A stretch of 64,000 nucleotides of DNA from Pediococcus pentosaceus (GCF_001437285.1 NZ_JQBF01000006.1:1-64000), one strand, 5' to 3'. Shown: positions 1 to 10,083, numbered from the stretch's first letter. Made by a program: numbers and translations. Notes: generated by a model from the sequence alone, not told the origin.

Positions 1-29
1 AATCATTAGGGAATCAATTAAAAAGATAT

Positions 30-68
30 AAGGGTTTAAGTTTTAAAAACTTAAACCCTTATTTTTTT
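30..68 (+). terminator. Rho-independent terminator of the gene upstream of the window
   Basis: An 11-bp perfect stem (AAGGGTTTAAG at 30-40 with CTTAAACCCTT at 50-60) is followed by a run of T. It closes whatever gene lies left of the window and insulates the arabinose operon. Confidence 0.85.
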
Positions 69-105
69 ATTCAAAAATTCATCCTAACAAATTTTAAAAA
101 ATACA

Positions 106-134
106 TTGACTTGTCCGTATAAATATTCTATGAT
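106..134 (+). promoter_or_regulatory. Arabinose operon promoter with AraR-like operator in the spacer
   Basis: The -35 TTGACT (106-111) and -10 TATGAT (129-134) are 17 bp apart. Between them lies ACTTGTCCGTATAAAT (109-124), matching 13 of 16 positions of the Bacillus AraR operator ATTTGTACGTACAAAT as I remember it. A repressor there would block RNA polymerase directly. No araR gene is present in this window. Confidence 0.75.
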
Positions 135-195
135 TAATATCGAACTTATGAATACGCTTTCAAAATATGAATGTGTGATTTCAAGGAGGAAAACA

Positions 196-1566
196 ATGAG
201 TAAGGAAAAGAAGATTCCAAGTGGATTTATTTATTTCTTTGGTTCATTTGGTGGGATTTTATTTGGTTATGATATTGGTGTAATGACAGGAGCACTTCCC
301 TTCTTACAAACTGATTGGAACTTGCAAAATAATGCGGGGGTAATTGGTTGGATTACATCTGCCGTAATGTTTGGGGCCATTTTTGGTGGCGCTTTAGCCG
401 GAAATTTGTCTGACAAACTTGGTCGTCGGAAGATGATTTTGATTTCATCGTTAGTTTTTGCAATCGGCTCACTTTTGTCAGCGCTTTCTCCACACGATGG
501 ACAAATTTATTTAATCGCTGTACGTATTTTCTTAGGACTTGCAGTAGGTGCTGCATCGGCCCTTGTACCAGCTTATATGTCAGAAATGGCTCCAGCTCGT
601 TTAAGAGGTCGTCTATCAGGTATTAACCAAACCATGATTGTTTCAGGAATGTTGCTATCATATATTGTTGACTTTTTACTTAAAGATTTACCAGAACAAA
701 TGGCTTGGCGTCTAATGCTTGGTTTAGCCGCTGTACCAGCAGTTATCCTTTATTTCGGAGTTTTGAAATTACCAGAATCACCACGTTTCCTAGTTAAAAG
801 TAATGATATTGACGGAGCAAGAAGAACATTATCTTACATCCGTCCTGAAAATGAAGTTGATGCAGAATTAAAAACAATCAGAGAAACAGCAGCTGAAGAA
901 GAATCAGCTAATACTAGCTCAACATTCTTAGATTTATTAAGTGGTAAATACCGTTACTTAGTAATCGCTGGTGTTGGGGTAGCCGCTTTCCAACAATTCC
1001 AAGGTGCAAATGCCATCTTCTATTACATTCCATTAATTGTTGAAAAAGCAACTGGAAATGCTGCAAGTTCAGCATTGATGTGGCCTATTATCCAAGGTGT
1101 CATTTTGGTTCTTGGTTCACTAGTATTCCTATGGATTGCTGACAAATTTAAACGTCGGACATTGTTAACCATGGGTGGAACGGTTATGGGACTTTCATTT
1201 ATCCTTCCCGCTGTTCTTAACATGTTCATCAAAGATATGAACCCAATGATGATCGTTGTATTCCTATGTATCTACGTAGCCTTCTATTCATTTACTTGGG
1301 CACCATTAACATGGGTGATCGTCGGAGAAATCTTCCCACTAGCAATTCGTGGTAAAGCTTCCGGAGTTGCATCATCATTCAACTGGATTGGTTCATTCTT
1401 AGTTGGTCTTTTATTCCCAATCATGACAGCTAACATGCCTCAAGAAGCGGTGTTCGCAATCTTTGGAATTATTTGTTTGTTAGGTGTTCTATTTATCAGA
1501 ACACGTGTACCTGAAACAAAAGGTCACACACTAGAAGAAATTGAAGAACAAGGACTTGGAAAATAA
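196..1566 (+). CDS. araE: Sugar-proton symporter, probably arabinose transporter
   Basis: This 456-residue protein belongs to the major facilitator sugar porter family and should import L-arabinose with protons. It shows about 12 membrane segments, an early GGILFGYDIG motif, the LGRRKM loop after helix 2, the sugar-transporter signature around RLRGRLSG, and PESPRF near residue 193 before the central cytoplasmic loop. The ATG at 196 is chosen because AAGGAGG lies directly upstream; an in-frame TTG at 106 is the -35 box, not a start. It is the first gene of an operon with araB, araD and araA, 20 bp ahead of araB, so arabinose is the likely substrate. Xylose or another pentose remains possible, because substrate cannot be read from the family. 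Placing the transporter first is typical of lactobacillar ara operons. Confidence 0.85.
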   Translation: MSKEKKIPSGFIYFFGSFGGILFGYDIGVMTGALPFLQTDWNLQNNAGVIGWITSAVMFGAIFGGALAGNLSDKLGRRKMILISSLVFAIGSLLSALSPHDGQIYLIAVRIFLGLAVGAASALVPAYMSEMAPARLRGRLSGINQTMIVSGMLLSYIVDFLLKDLPEQMAWRLMLGLAAVPAVILYFGVLKLPESPRFLVKSNDIDGARRTLSYIRPENEVDAELKTIRETAAEEESANTSSTFLDLLSGKYRYLVIAGVGVAAFQQFQGANAIFYYIPLIVEKATGNAASSALMWPIIQGVILVLGSLVFLWIADKFKRRTLLTMGGTVMGLSFILPAVLNMFIKDMNPMMIVVFLCIYVAFYSFTWAPLTWVIVGEIFPLAIRGKASGVASSFNWIGSFLVGLLFPIMTANMPQEAVFAIFGIICLLGVLFIRTRVPETKGHTLEEIEEQGLGK

Positions 1567-1586
1567 ATTAGTTTGGAGATTTTAAA

Positions 1587-3182
1587 ATGAATTTAGTTGA
1601 AATATCAAAAGAAATTGAAAATGGCAATGTAGCACTTGGTATTGAACTTGGTTCAACCCGAATCAAGGCCGTTTTAATCACCAGTGACTATAAGACAATT
1701 GCTTCAGGAAGTTTTGTCTGGGAAAACCAATTTAAGGATCAAATCTGGACGTATTCATTGGATACAGTTTGGCAAGGGATCCAAGCTAGTTATTCGCAGA
1801 TGGCTGCTGAAGTGCACAGCAAATATCATCAATCATTAACTTCCATTAAATCAATCGGAATTAGTGCAATGATGCATGGTTATCTAGCATTTTCAAAAAA
1901 TAATGATTTGTTAGTGCCATTCCGCACCTGGCGGAACAACATCACGGAAGAATCTGCTGCAAAATTGACAGAAGCATTTAGTTTCAATATTCCACAACGC
2001 TGGACGATTGCACATCTCTACCAAGCAATTCTAAATGGCGAAGAACATGTTAAGGATATTGATTTTGTAACGACCCTTGCTGGCTATGTGCACTGGAAAT
2101 TATCTGGTGAAAAAGTATTGGGTGTTGGTGATGCCTCAGGAGTCTTCCCTATCGATGAAAAGACGGGCTATTATTCAAAATCAATGCTGAAAACGTTTGC
2201 TGAACTAGAAGATGTTAAGCAGTTTGATTGGGATATCAACCAAGTCCTCCCAGATGTGAAGAGCGCTGGTGAAAAAGCCGGTGAATTAACTGCCGAGGGT
2301 GCTAATTTACTTGATGTAACTGGCAATCTTCAAGCGGGTAGCGTAATGGCTCCTCCAGAAGGTGACGCAGGAACTGGAATGGTGGGTACTAATAGTGTTC
2401 GCAAACGAACTGGTAACATTTCGGTCGGGACATCAGCCTTTTCAATGGTGGTACTAGAAAAGCCTTTGAAATCCGTTCATCGTGATATCGACGTTGTAAT
2501 GACTCCCGATGGAGCCCCAGTTGCTATGGTTCATGTTAATAACTGTTCATCAGATATCAATGCTTGGGCCCAAATCTTTAGTGATTTTGCAGCAAGATTA
2601 GGAATTAACCTAGCACCAGATAAGCTCTATGAAGCACTCTTCTTAGAAGCAACTAAAGCTGATCATGATTTGGGACATTTGATTAATTATAGTTATCAAT
2701 CTGGTGAAAATATTACAAATATCAAAGCAGGACGACCATTATTTGTTCGTAAGTCGGATAGTAATTTCAACCTACCAAACTTTATGCAAACTCAACTTTA
2801 TTCTGCGTTTGCACCCCTAAAAATTGGTATGGACATCCTTAGCAATGAAGAAGATATCAAGACGGATGTCATGATTGCTCAAGGTGGATTATTCCGTACT
2901 CCAGTAGTTGCTCAACAAGTTTTATCGGATGCGCTTAATATTCCGATTACTGTAATGGCTAACGCTGGCGAAGGTGGGCCATGGGGAATGGCAGTCCTAG
3001 CAATGTTTGCTAGCGACAGTAATGGTCAAAGTTTAAGTGATTATCTAGACACCAACGTCTTTAGTAATCCTGAAAGTATGACCTTGAGCCCTGAACCAGA
3101 AGGCGTTGAAGCATACGACGAATTTACTAAGGAATATGTAGCAGGCTTACCAGTTGAAGCTCAAGCTGGAGAAGTAATTTAG
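1587..3182 (+). CDS. araB: Ribulokinase (FGGY family)
   Basis: It phosphorylates L-ribulose with ATP to L-ribulose 5-phosphate, the second step of arabinose catabolism. The 531-residue protein has the FGGY kinase architecture: the N-terminal phosphate-binding segment LGIELGSTRIKAVL, and a C-terminal lobe with IAQGGLFRTP and NAGEGGPWGMA, which matches the lactobacillar AraB type. Length is normal for this subgroup. The ATG at 1587 follows a GGAG box. It sits between the transporter and araD with short gaps, so it is cotranscribed. The order araE-araB-araD-araA and the neighbours make ribulokinase much more likely than xylulokinase; a true xylulokinase occurs at 20408. Confidence 0.93.
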   Translation: MNLVEISKEIENGNVALGIELGSTRIKAVLITSDYKTIASGSFVWENQFKDQIWTYSLDTVWQGIQASYSQMAAEVHSKYHQSLTSIKSIGISAMMHGYLAFSKNNDLLVPFRTWRNNITEESAAKLTEAFSFNIPQRWTIAHLYQAILNGEEHVKDIDFVTTLAGYVHWKLSGEKVLGVGDASGVFPIDEKTGYYSKSMLKTFAELEDVKQFDWDINQVLPDVKSAGEKAGELTAEGANLLDVTGNLQAGSVMAPPEGDAGTGMVGTNSVRKRTGNISVGTSAFSMVVLEKPLKSVHRDIDVVMTPDGAPVAMVHVNNCSSDINAWAQIFSDFAARLGINLAPDKLYEALFLEATKADHDLGHLINYSYQSGENITNIKAGRPLFVRKSDSNFNLPNFMQTQLYSAFAPLKIGMDILSNEEDIKTDVMIAQGGLFRTPVVAQQVLSDALNIPITVMANAGEGGPWGMAVLAMFASDSNGQSLSDYLDTNVFSNPESMTLSPEPEGVEAYDEFTKEYVAGLPVEAQAGEVI

Positions 3183-3196
3183 GAGGGATAAAGTTA

Positions 3197-3925
3197 ATGT
3201 TAGAGAAGTTAAAACAGGAAGTTTACGAAGCAAACATGCAACTTCCTAAATTAGATTTAGTTACCTTTACTTGGGGTAACGTTTCAGGGATTGACCGCGA
3301 AAAAGGTCTATTCGTTATCAAACCATCTGGGGTCGACTATGACAAGTTGAAACCAGAAGATATGGTAGTAGTAAATTTGAAGGGTGAAGTTGTGGAAGGT
3401 GAAATGAATCCTTCTAGTGACACACCTACGCATACGGTTTTATACAACGAATTCCCAGAAATCGGTGGGATTGTACATACCCATTCTCCATGGGCTGTTT
3501 CCTTTGCCGCCGCAGAAATTGATGTACCAGCTTTAAGTACAACCCACGCTGATACATTCTACGGCGACGTGCCGGTAACACCGGCACTCACTAAAGAAGA
3601 GATTGAAGGCGGTTATGAAGAAAATACTGGTAAGGTAATTGTTAAGACATTCAAGGAACGTAAGATTGATCCAGAAGCGGTTCCAGCTGTTTTGGTTAGC
3701 CAACATGGACCATTTGCTTGGGGCAAGACACCTGACAAAGCGGTTTACAATGCAAAGGTTTTAGAAGTTGCTTCAGAAATTGATTACCACGCTCTTCAAA
3801 TGACTAGAAGAAATGTTGAAGTTCCTCAATATTTGTTAGACAAACATTATTACCGTAAGCATGGTAAGAATGCCTACTACGGTCAAGAAAATGCTAAGTC
3901 TAAAGAACACGCAGCAAGAAAATAA
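3197..3925 (+). CDS. araD: L-ribulose-5-phosphate 4-epimerase
   Basis: The enzyme interconverts L-ribulose 5-phosphate and D-xylulose 5-phosphate, delivering arabinose carbon to the phosphoketolase/pentose phosphate routes. It is a class II aldolase-fold zinc protein of 242 residues. The zinc ligands are visible as HTH (His94 and His96 of HTHSPWA) and His170 in SQHGPF; TTHAD around residue 117 and the early GNVSG and KPSGVDY phosphate-site segments are also present. AGGAGGG precedes the ATG at 3197 by a good distance, 14 bp after the araB stop. Length and motifs are standard and the protein appears intact. Confidence 0.95.
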   Translation: MLEKLKQEVYEANMQLPKLDLVTFTWGNVSGIDREKGLFVIKPSGVDYDKLKPEDMVVVNLKGEVVEGEMNPSSDTPTHTVLYNEFPEIGGIVHTHSPWAVSFAAAEIDVPALSTTHADTFYGDVPVTPALTKEEIEGGYEENTGKVIVKTFKERKIDPEAVPAVLVSQHGPFAWGKTPDKAVYNAKVLEVASEIDYHALQMTRRNVEVPQYLLDKHYYRKHGKNAYYGQENAKSKEHAARK

Positions 3926-3954
3926 AAAAACTAAAAAATAAGGAGATTTTTATC

Positions 3955-5379
3955 ATGAAAAAAGTACAAGATTATGAATTTTGGTTTGTTACAGGTAGTC
4001 AATTCCTATATGGTGAAGAAACACTACGTTCTGTAGAAAAAGATGCAAAAGAAATCGTTGATAAGTTAAACGAATCAAAGAAGTTGCCTTATCCAGTTAA
4101 ATTCAAGCTAGTTGCTACAACAGCTGAAAACATTACAGAAGTAATGAAAGAAGTTAACTACAATGATAAAGTTGCCGGTGTGATTACATGGATGCACACT
4201 TTCTCACCAGCTAAAAACTGGATTCGTGGTACAGAATTACTCCAAAAACCATTGCTACACTTAGCAACTCAATTCTTGAACCACATTCCATATGACACAA
4301 TTGACTTTGATTACATGAACTTGAACCAATCAGCTCATGGTGACCGTGAATATGCATTCATCAACGCTCGTCTACGTAAGAATAACAAGATTATCTCAGG
4401 TTACTGGGGTGATGAAGGCATTCAAAAACAAATTGCTAAGTGGATGGATGTTGCTGTTGCATACAACGAATCATACGGTATCAAGGTCGTAACTTTCGCT
4501 GACAAGATGCGTAACGTTGCTGTTACAGATGGTGACAAGATCGAAGCTCAAATCAAGTTTGGTTGGACAGTTGATTACTGGGGTGTTGCAGACCTAGTTG
4601 AAGAAGTTAATGCCGTTTCTGACGAAGACATTGACAAGAAGTACGAAGAAATGAAGAATGACTACAACTTTGTTGAAGGTCAAAACTCTTCCGAAAAATT
4701 CGAACACAATACTAAGTATCAAATTCGTGAATACTTCGGTTTGAAGAAGTTCATGGATGACCGTGGATACACAGCATTCACAACTAACTTTGAAGACTTA
4801 GCTGGTTTGGAACAATTACCAGGTTTAGCAGCACAAATGTTGATGGCTGAAGGTTATGGATTTGCTGGCGAAGGTGACTGGAAGACAGCTGCTTTGGACC
4901 GCTTATTGAAGATTATGGCTCACAACAAGCAAACTGTATTTATGGAAGATTACACACTTGATCTTCGTGAAGGTCATGAAGCAATCCTTGGATCACATAT
5001 GCTTGAAGTTGACCCATCAATCGCCAGTGACACACCACGTGTTGAAGTACACCCATTGGACATTGGCGGTAAAGAAGACCCTGCTCGTTTTGTATTTACA
5101 GGTATGGAAGGTGACGCTGTTGACGTTACAATGGCTGACTATGGCGACGAATTCAAACTTATGTCATATGATGTTACTGGTAACAAGACTGAAAAAGAAA
5201 CACCATATCTACCAGTTGCAAAACAACTTTGGACTCCAAAACAAGGTTGGAAGCAAGGTGCTGAAGGCTGGCTAACACTTGGTGGTGGACACCATACAGT
5301 TCTTTCATTTGCAATTGATGCTGAACAATTACAAGACCTTAGCAACATGTTTGGTTTGACATACGTTAACATCAAATAA
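3955..5379 (+). CDS. araA: L-arabinose isomerase
   Basis: It converts L-arabinose to L-ribulose, the first intracellular step of the pathway. The 474-residue protein shows the family hallmarks: [12 protein letters not shown] at the N terminus, [13 protein letters not shown] in the substrate region, [12 protein letters not shown], and the C-terminal [10 protein letters not shown] with metal-binding histidines. The codon use is that of a highly expressed gene, and an AAGGAGA box lies ahead of the ATG. It is last in the operon and is followed by a strong terminator. Position after araD, rather than first as in many bacteria, is common in lactobacilli. Confidence 0.96.
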   Translation: MKKVQDYEFWFVTGSQFLYGEETLRSVEKDAKEIVDKLNESKKLPYPVKFKLVATTAENITEVMKEVNYNDKVAGVITWMHTFSPAKNWIRGTELLQKPLLHLATQFLNHIPYDTIDFDYMNLNQSAHGDREYAFINARLRKNNKIISGYWGDEGIQKQIAKWMDVAVAYNESYGIKVVTFADKMRNVAVTDGDKIEAQIKFGWTVDYWGVADLVEEVNAVSDEDIDKKYEEMKNDYNFVEGQNSSEKFEHNTKYQIREYFGLKKFMDDRGYTAFTTNFEDLAGLEQLPGLAAQMLMAEGYGFAGEGDWKTAALDRLLKIMAHNKQTVFMEDYTLDLREGHEAILGSHMLEVDPSIASDTPRVEVHPLDIGGKEDPARFVFTGMEGDAVDVTMADYGDEFKLMSYDVTGNKTEKETPYLPVAKQLWTPKQGWKQGAEGWLTLGGGHHTVLSFAIDAEQLQDLSNMFGLTYVNIK

Positions 5380-5419
5380 TGCTTTACAGTAAGATTTAAA
5401 TCTTAAAAATAATTTATTC

Positions 5420-5455
5420 AATGCCACGAAGGAGAAATCTTTCGTGGCATTTTTG
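5420..5455 (+). terminator. Terminator of the arabinose operon
   Basis: An 11-bp perfect stem (AATGCCACGAA at 5420-5430 with TTCGTGGCATT at 5441-5451) is followed by T residues, 40 bp after the araA stop. Confidence 0.9.
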
Positions 5456-5585
5456 GTGGTTAAAAAATTTTTTGGGCATACATAATTAAAGAAACAAATG
5501 TTTTTTTAAGGGAGATACCTTTTATTTTGGTTAACTTTGTGCAATACTACACATGTAAATAATTAAATTCTAAGGAAGTGTCTTT

Positions 5586-6692
5586 ATGAAAATTGCTGTA
5601 ATTAAGGAGCAAAAAGAAGGCGAAGGACGGGTAGCAGCCACACCTGAAAATGTGCAAAAGATGGTAGAAGCTGGAAATGAAGTTCTTGTGGAGCGCGATG
5701 CAGGAATTGGTGCCGGATTTTCCAATGAAGAATTTGAAAATGCAGGAGGAAAAATTGTTTCTCATGCGGAAGCTTGGAAGGCTAAGTTATGTATTAAAGT
5801 TAAGGAGCCTGACGAAGAAGAATATCAATATTTTGAAAAGGGCAAGATTGTCTGGGGCTTCCAGCATTTAGCATCTGCAAAAGCTACCGTGGAAGCCATG
5901 ATGCAAGCAGGAGTAACGGCAATTGGTGGTGAAACGATTGTCAAAGATGGAAAGCTAGAACTGTTAGCACCGATGAGCCAAATTGCGGGGCGTCGCTCGG
6001 TAATCATGGGAGCATATTATTTAGAAGCGCAACATCAAGGCGCTGGTATTTTATTGCCAGGAATTCCAGGCATGATTTCAGCGGGTAATGTTGTAATTTT
6101 TGGTGGCGGTAACGCCGCTACCGGTGCAGCAGATACAGCACTGGGATTAGGTTGTTCAGTGGTGATTATTGAATTGAACGACCAGAGAATCCAACAGCTC
6201 CAAAAATTATATGAAGGTAAAAAAGTTCGAGTCGTTAAGTCAAATGAAGCAAATTTAGCCCAAGAAATCAAAGATGCTGATCTATTTATATCGACCATTT
6301 TGATTCCAGGTTCTCGGCCACCTAAGTTGGTTAAAGAATCGATGGTTAAAACGATGAAGAAGGGCTCAGTCATCGTTGATATTGCAATTGATCAAGGCGG
6401 AACGGTAGAAACCATTGACCACCCAACGACGATTGACGATCCAATTTTTATTAAAGATGGCGTAATTCATTATGCTGTACCTAATCAACCAGGAGCAGTT
6501 CCACGGACATCCACGATGGCTTTGGCTGCCGGTAATTTAGATTATCTATTGGAAATAGCCGATCAGGGGATTAAAGCTGCTGGTAAAAATGATCCAGCAT
6601 TAGCATCTGGGATTAACCTGTATGAAGGAAAAATTACTAATCAAGGTTTGGCAGACTCCTTGAATCTTCCATATACTGAACTGAAACTATAG
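5586..6692 (+). CDS. ald: Alanine dehydrogenase
   Basis: It catalyses NAD-dependent oxidative deamination of L-alanine to pyruvate and ammonia, or the reverse. The 368-residue protein has the AlaDH/PNT N-terminal domain (KIAVIKEQKEGEGRVAATPENV, KVKEPDEEEY with the substrate lysine region, and QHLA with the conserved histidine) and a Rossmann domain with VVIFGGGNAATGAA. The C-terminal part keeps the family motif PNQPGAVPRTST. The ATG at 5586 has AAGGAAG upstream. It starts an amino-acid/peptide operon and lies 18 bp before the threonine dehydratase start. Pyruvate from alanine could yield ATP through acetate, or act as an electron sink in this fermenting organism; the direction in the cell is not evident. 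Confidence 0.92.
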   Translation: MKIAVIKEQKEGEGRVAATPENVQKMVEAGNEVLVERDAGIGAGFSNEEFENAGGKIVSHAEAWKAKLCIKVKEPDEEEYQYFEKGKIVWGFQHLASAKATVEAMMQAGVTAIGGETIVKDGKLELLAPMSQIAGRRSVIMGAYYLEAQHQGAGILLPGIPGMISAGNVVIFGGGNAATGAADTALGLGCSVVIIELNDQRIQQLQKLYEGKKVRVVKSNEANLAQEIKDADLFISTILIPGSRPPKLVKESMVKTMKKGSVIVDIAIDQGGTVETIDHPTTIDDPIFIKDGVIHYAVPNQPGAVPRTSTMALAAGNLDYLLEIADQGIKAAGKNDPALASGINLYEGKITNQGLADSLNLPYTELKL

Positions 6693-6710
6693 AAAAAGGG
6701 GGTGGCGTTG

Positions 6711-7766
6711 ATGTTAGTAGAGAAAGAACCCAGAAACCAAGTTGTAGCAGTAACTGATAATTTATTAAATCTAAATCAGATTGAAGAAGCCCGCGAGGTT
6801 ATTAAAAAATATGCGCGTCGGACACCGTTAGTTAAGTCCATGTTTTTGAGCAACAACGTTGTCCATGGGGATGTCTATTTAAAATTAGAGAATATGCAAT
6901 TAACCGGTTCTTTTAAATTTAGAGGGGCGAATAACAAAATTAACCACTTGAATGAAGAAGAAAAACAACGAGGTGTAATTACAGCTTCGGCTGGAAATCA
7001 TGCACAAGGAGTAGCTTTGACCGGTAAGTTGCTGGGAATTAAAACTACGGTAGTGATGCCGGATGAGGCGCCCCAAATGAAGCGCGATGCAACCCGAGGA
7101 TATGGAGCGGAAGTAGATATTCATGGCGCAACTTTTGATGACGCTCACGAATGGATGCGAGAAAGAGCTGAAAAAGAAGGAAAAACCATTGTAGATCCGT
7201 TTAATGATGCTTTAATTTGTGCTGGACAAGGAACTATCGGTTTGGAAATTCTAGAAGATTTAGTGGATGTAGAAACCGTTGTAGTACCAGTCGGGGGCGG
7301 TGGCTTAATTTCAGGAATCGCCACGGCCTTGAAGTCGATCAACCCTTCGATTCATATCGTCGGAGTTCAATCGGAAAATGTGCATGGCATGAAGGCGTCT
7401 GTTGATGCAGGCAAAATTGTTAAACATCACCAAGATTTTACGCTAGCAGACGGAACTGATGTAGCAACCCCAGGTGATATTACATTTGGGATTGTTTCCA
7501 AACTAGTGGATGAGATTGTCTTGGTTAGTGAAGAAGAAATTTCAAAAGCGATGAAAGATTTGATGCAGAGAACCAAGGTGGTTGCTGAAGGAGCAGGAGC
7601 ATTGCCAACGGCCGCTTTAGAAGCAGGTAAGATTGATCCAAAATGGACTAAAGATAAGAAGGTTGTGGCTTTAGTTTCCGGTGGAAATGTGGATCTACAG
7701 CGAGTTTCACAGATTATTGATCACTTCTTTACTCCTGTTGATACGCATAAAGGTGCCATTGGGTAA
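6711..7766 (+). CDS. Catabolic threonine (serine) dehydratase
   Basis: This PLP enzyme deaminates L-threonine to 2-oxobutyrate and L-serine to pyruvate. The pyridoxal lysine is Lys69 in GSFKFRG; SAGNHAQGVA and the phosphate-cup PVGGGGLISG follow, and the C-terminal SGGNVD motif is present. At 351 residues it lacks the C-terminal ACT regulatory domain of biosynthetic IlvA, so a catabolic TdcB-like role is likely. Serine/threonine racemases share this fold and cannot be excluded. I choose ATG 6711, which has AAAGGGGGG at good spacing, over in-frame GTG 6702. It is cotranscribed with ald and an oligopeptide transporter, suggesting breakdown of imported peptides. Confidence 0.87.
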   Translation: MLVEKEPRNQVVAVTDNLLNLNQIEEAREVIKKYARRTPLVKSMFLSNNVVHGDVYLKLENMQLTGSFKFRGANNKINHLNEEEKQRGVITASAGNHAQGVALTGKLLGIKTTVVMPDEAPQMKRDATRGYGAEVDIHGATFDDAHEWMRERAEKEGKTIVDPFNDALICAGQGTIGLEILEDLVDVETVVVPVGGGGLISGIATALKSINPSIHIVGVQSENVHGMKASVDAGKIVKHHQDFTLADGTDVATPGDITFGIVSKLVDEIVLVSEEEISKAMKDLMQRTKVVAEGAGALPTAALEAGKIDPKWTKDKKVVALVSGGNVDLQRVSQIIDHFFTPVDTHKGAIG

Positions 7767-7798
7767 TTAATATTTTGTGAGTGAAAGAGGGAATCAAA

Positions 7799-9718
7799 TT
7801 GGCAAAAAATAAGGAGCAAAAAAGCGGTAAACATGTACCGTATGTCACTAAAAAGCAACGGGGTGGTAGTCCAGCCATCTTAATCATGGGGATTATTTTA
7901 GCTATTATTTTTGGTGCATCAACGGCTTATTCAGGGATGAAAGCTGGATTAACGGTCGCCGCAGGAATTCCAGGTTCAATTATTGGATCAGGATTGGTTA
8001 GTATTTTTGCCAGAAAAAAAGGGATTTTAGGCAAAAATATACTGCAAGGCATGTCGAGCGGTGGTGAAGCCATTGCCAGTGGAATGATTTACGTTTTACC
8101 AGCCATTATTTTAATTGGCGGGCACGTTAATTTTTGGACCGGAATGATGGTGGGAATTTTAGCCGTGCTATTTGCCATTGGGAGTGCTTCGTTAGTACAA
8201 AATTATCTAATTGTAGAAGAACATGGACGTCTAGCTTATCCCGAATCAATGGCGATTACGGAAGCGTTAGTGGCCTCAGAAAGTGGTGGTGATTCACTTA
8301 AATTCTTAGGAATTGGTTTCGGAATTGGTGGTTTGATTACCATGGTTACAACCCAAGTTTTCGGGTGGCTAAACAATATGATTACTTACACCGGAAATTC
8401 ATTTTATCGTTGGAAAATGTCTACTGAAGTCAATCCGATGTTAGCAGGAATCGGTTTTGTAGTTGGAATTGATGTAGCTTTAACGATGTTTGCGGGATCG
8501 ATTCTTTCAAATTTTGCGGTAGTTCCGTTGGTAAGCTACTTTACCCAAATGGCTGGCGGAAGTGCTCACGTTTGGAATAATGCAGCTTTGCATATTTCAC
8601 AAATGGGTGTGGATGATGTCGCTGGATCGTACGTTAAGTATATTGGGGCCGGAATGATGCTTTGCGGAGGAATCATTGGAGCAATCAAGTTGATTCCCGT
8701 AATCTGGACTTCGATTAAAAAAGTAATCAACGCTCGCAATAGCGCTACGGAAGAAAAGAATGCCCTAGGTGTGATTGCATTGATGTTGTCGATAATTTTA
8801 ATTTTTGTCGCTGGTTTTATTATTTCAGGTTCATTTTTAGTTGCTCTTATTGGTGGAATTCTTTCACTATTATTAGCTTTATTATTTGTAATTGTTTCGG
8901 CCCGTTTAGCAGGAACCATCGGGTGCTCGAACGCGCCGGTGTCAGGGATGACTATTGCTTCATTGGTAATTATGACTTTGGCCTTTGTATCAATGGGATG
9001 GACAAATCAGAACTACAGTGAAATCTTATTGCTATTTGGAGTTTTCATTGTTACCGCAATCTCGGTTGGTGGGGGTTATATGCAAACCCAAAAAGTTAAC
9101 TATATGATTGGTGGTTCCAATCGTGAGATGATGAAATACTACATGATTGCCGGAATTGTGGGGGTATTTACGGTCGTAGGAACAACCGTGATCCTAGCTC
9201 CACAATTACAGGTGACCGGTTCTAACCCACCATTTGGATTACCCCAAGCCAATTTGATTGCAACGCTAACAACGGGAATTATGTCGGGAAATCTACCATG
9301 GATTATGGTCATTGTCGGAATAGTAATGGCGATTGTTTTATGGATGCTAGATTTACCAATTATGACGGTGGCTTTAGGTTTCTACTTACCAATTTCGACT
9401 ACTTCGATCATTTTAGTGGGAGCGTTGCTTAAATTGATTGTAGATAAGACAACTAAGGGAGAAGCATTAAAAGCTAAAAGAATCCAAAGTGGTGTCAGTC
9501 TTTCTTCAGGTTTAATCGCTGGGGGCTCAATCATTGGCTTGATTGGTATTATTCTACACGTGACTGGTTTGCTTAAAGATGCGTCACCTAAAGGTTTTGC
9601 CGCCGGAAATGCGATGGGAATCATAATCTTAATTGTATTAGCGGTTGCCATTGTTGTACCACTTTACATGATTAAAAAGGTAGAAGATCGGAAACCAAGT
9701 GATGAAAACGAGGGATGA
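7799..9718 (+). CDS. OPT-family oligopeptide transporter
   Basis: This is a proton-driven importer of peptides of the OPT superfamily, with about 15 membrane segments over 639 residues. The N-terminal segment SPAILIMGIILAIIFGASTAYSGMKAGLTVAAGIPGSIIG and EEHGRLAYPESMAITEALV are characteristic, as is the C-terminal DLPIMTVALGFYLPISTTSII. The TTG at 7799 is preferred because AGAGGG lies about 6 bp ahead; the upstream in-frame GTG at 7781 has no clear ribosome binding site. The 3' end overlaps the PqqD-like gene, and a C69 dipeptidase follows, which supports small-peptide uptake. Some relatives of this family carry metal chelates instead. Confidence 0.88.
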   Translation: MAKNKEQKSGKHVPYVTKKQRGGSPAILIMGIILAIIFGASTAYSGMKAGLTVAAGIPGSIIGSGLVSIFARKKGILGKNILQGMSSGGEAIASGMIYVLPAIILIGGHVNFWTGMMVGILAVLFAIGSASLVQNYLIVEEHGRLAYPESMAITEALVASESGGDSLKFLGIGFGIGGLITMVTTQVFGWLNNMITYTGNSFYRWKMSTEVNPMLAGIGFVVGIDVALTMFAGSILSNFAVVPLVSYFTQMAGGSAHVWNNAALHISQMGVDDVAGSYVKYIGAGMMLCGGIIGAIKLIPVIWTSIKKVINARNSATEEKNALGVIALMLSIILIFVAGFIISGSFLVALIGGILSLLLALLFVIVSARLAGTIGCSNAPVSGMTIASLVIMTLAFVSMGWTNQNYSEILLLFGVFIVTAISVGGGYMQTQKVNYMIGGSNREMMKYYMIAGIVGVFTVVGTTVILAPQLQVTGSNPPFGLPQANLIATLTTGIMSGNLPWIMVIVGIVMAIVLWMLDLPIMTVALGFYLPISTTSIILVGALLKLIVDKTTKGEALKAKRIQSGVSLSSGLIAGGSIIGLIGIILHVTGLLKDASPKGFAAGNAMGIIILIVLAVAIVVPLYMIKKVEDRKPSDENEG

Positions 9719-10064
9719 GCATCAGTTAACAGATGATGAATTACGGGAGATTGTATTTGAAAAGAATCCACGAGTGGACTACGAACTAAAACAAGGAATT
9801 ATTACAATTATTAAGCCACAAGATCATTGGATTCAAAGATTTTTCCGCAAGCTTAATTTTAAAATTCCCGAAAATACTTATTTAGATTTGGACGAATATG
9901 GGAGCTTCATATTTCAACAAGTAAATGGTAAGCGGAGTGTCTATGAGATTGGGCAAAATTTAGGTCATAAATTTACCGAAGCTAACGAGTATTTATACAG
10001 TCGTTTGTGGTTATATTTAAATCATCTGGAAGAAAACGAACAAATTATTAAACGGATTTCTTAA
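9702..10064 (+). CDS. Stand-alone PqqD-like (RRE-type) protein
   Basis: A 120-residue soluble protein. I read it as a PqqD-superfamily winged-helix domain: FEKNPRVDYELKQGIITIIKP is the beta-rich start, YLDLDEYGSFIFQQVNGKRSVYEIGQNLG is the diagnostic stretch, and a helical tail LYSRLWLYLNHLEEN ends it. PqqD-like domains usually bind a precursor peptide for a radical SAM or other RiPP enzyme, but no such enzyme or precursor is nearby. Its start overlaps the transporter gene by 17 bp, which implies translational coupling, and the dipeptidase follows after 19 bp. It may bind peptides or partner with the transporter or peptidase; this is inference. GTG 9699 is an alternative start. Confidence 0.7.
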   Translation: MKTRDEHQLTDDELREIVFEKNPRVDYELKQGIITIIKPQDHWIQRFFRKLNFKIPENTYLDLDEYGSFIFQQVNGKRSVYEIGQNLGHKFTEANEYLYSRLWLYLNHLEENEQIIKRIS

Positions 10065-10083
10065 ATTTACGAAGGAGAATATT

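Noticed and set aside
106-195. N-terminal extension of the arabinose transporter from TTG 106
   Set aside because: The TTG is the -35 hexamer of the promoter and the extension has no ribosome binding site; AAGGAGG before ATG 196 is decisive.
4958-5275. Open frame of 105 codons inside araA
   Set aside because: It is an overlapping frame produced by the biased codon use of araA and has no family sequence or proper start context.
8566-8919. Antisense open frames under the OPT transporter and other genes
   Set aside because: They mirror membrane-protein codon bias and have no ribosome binding sites.
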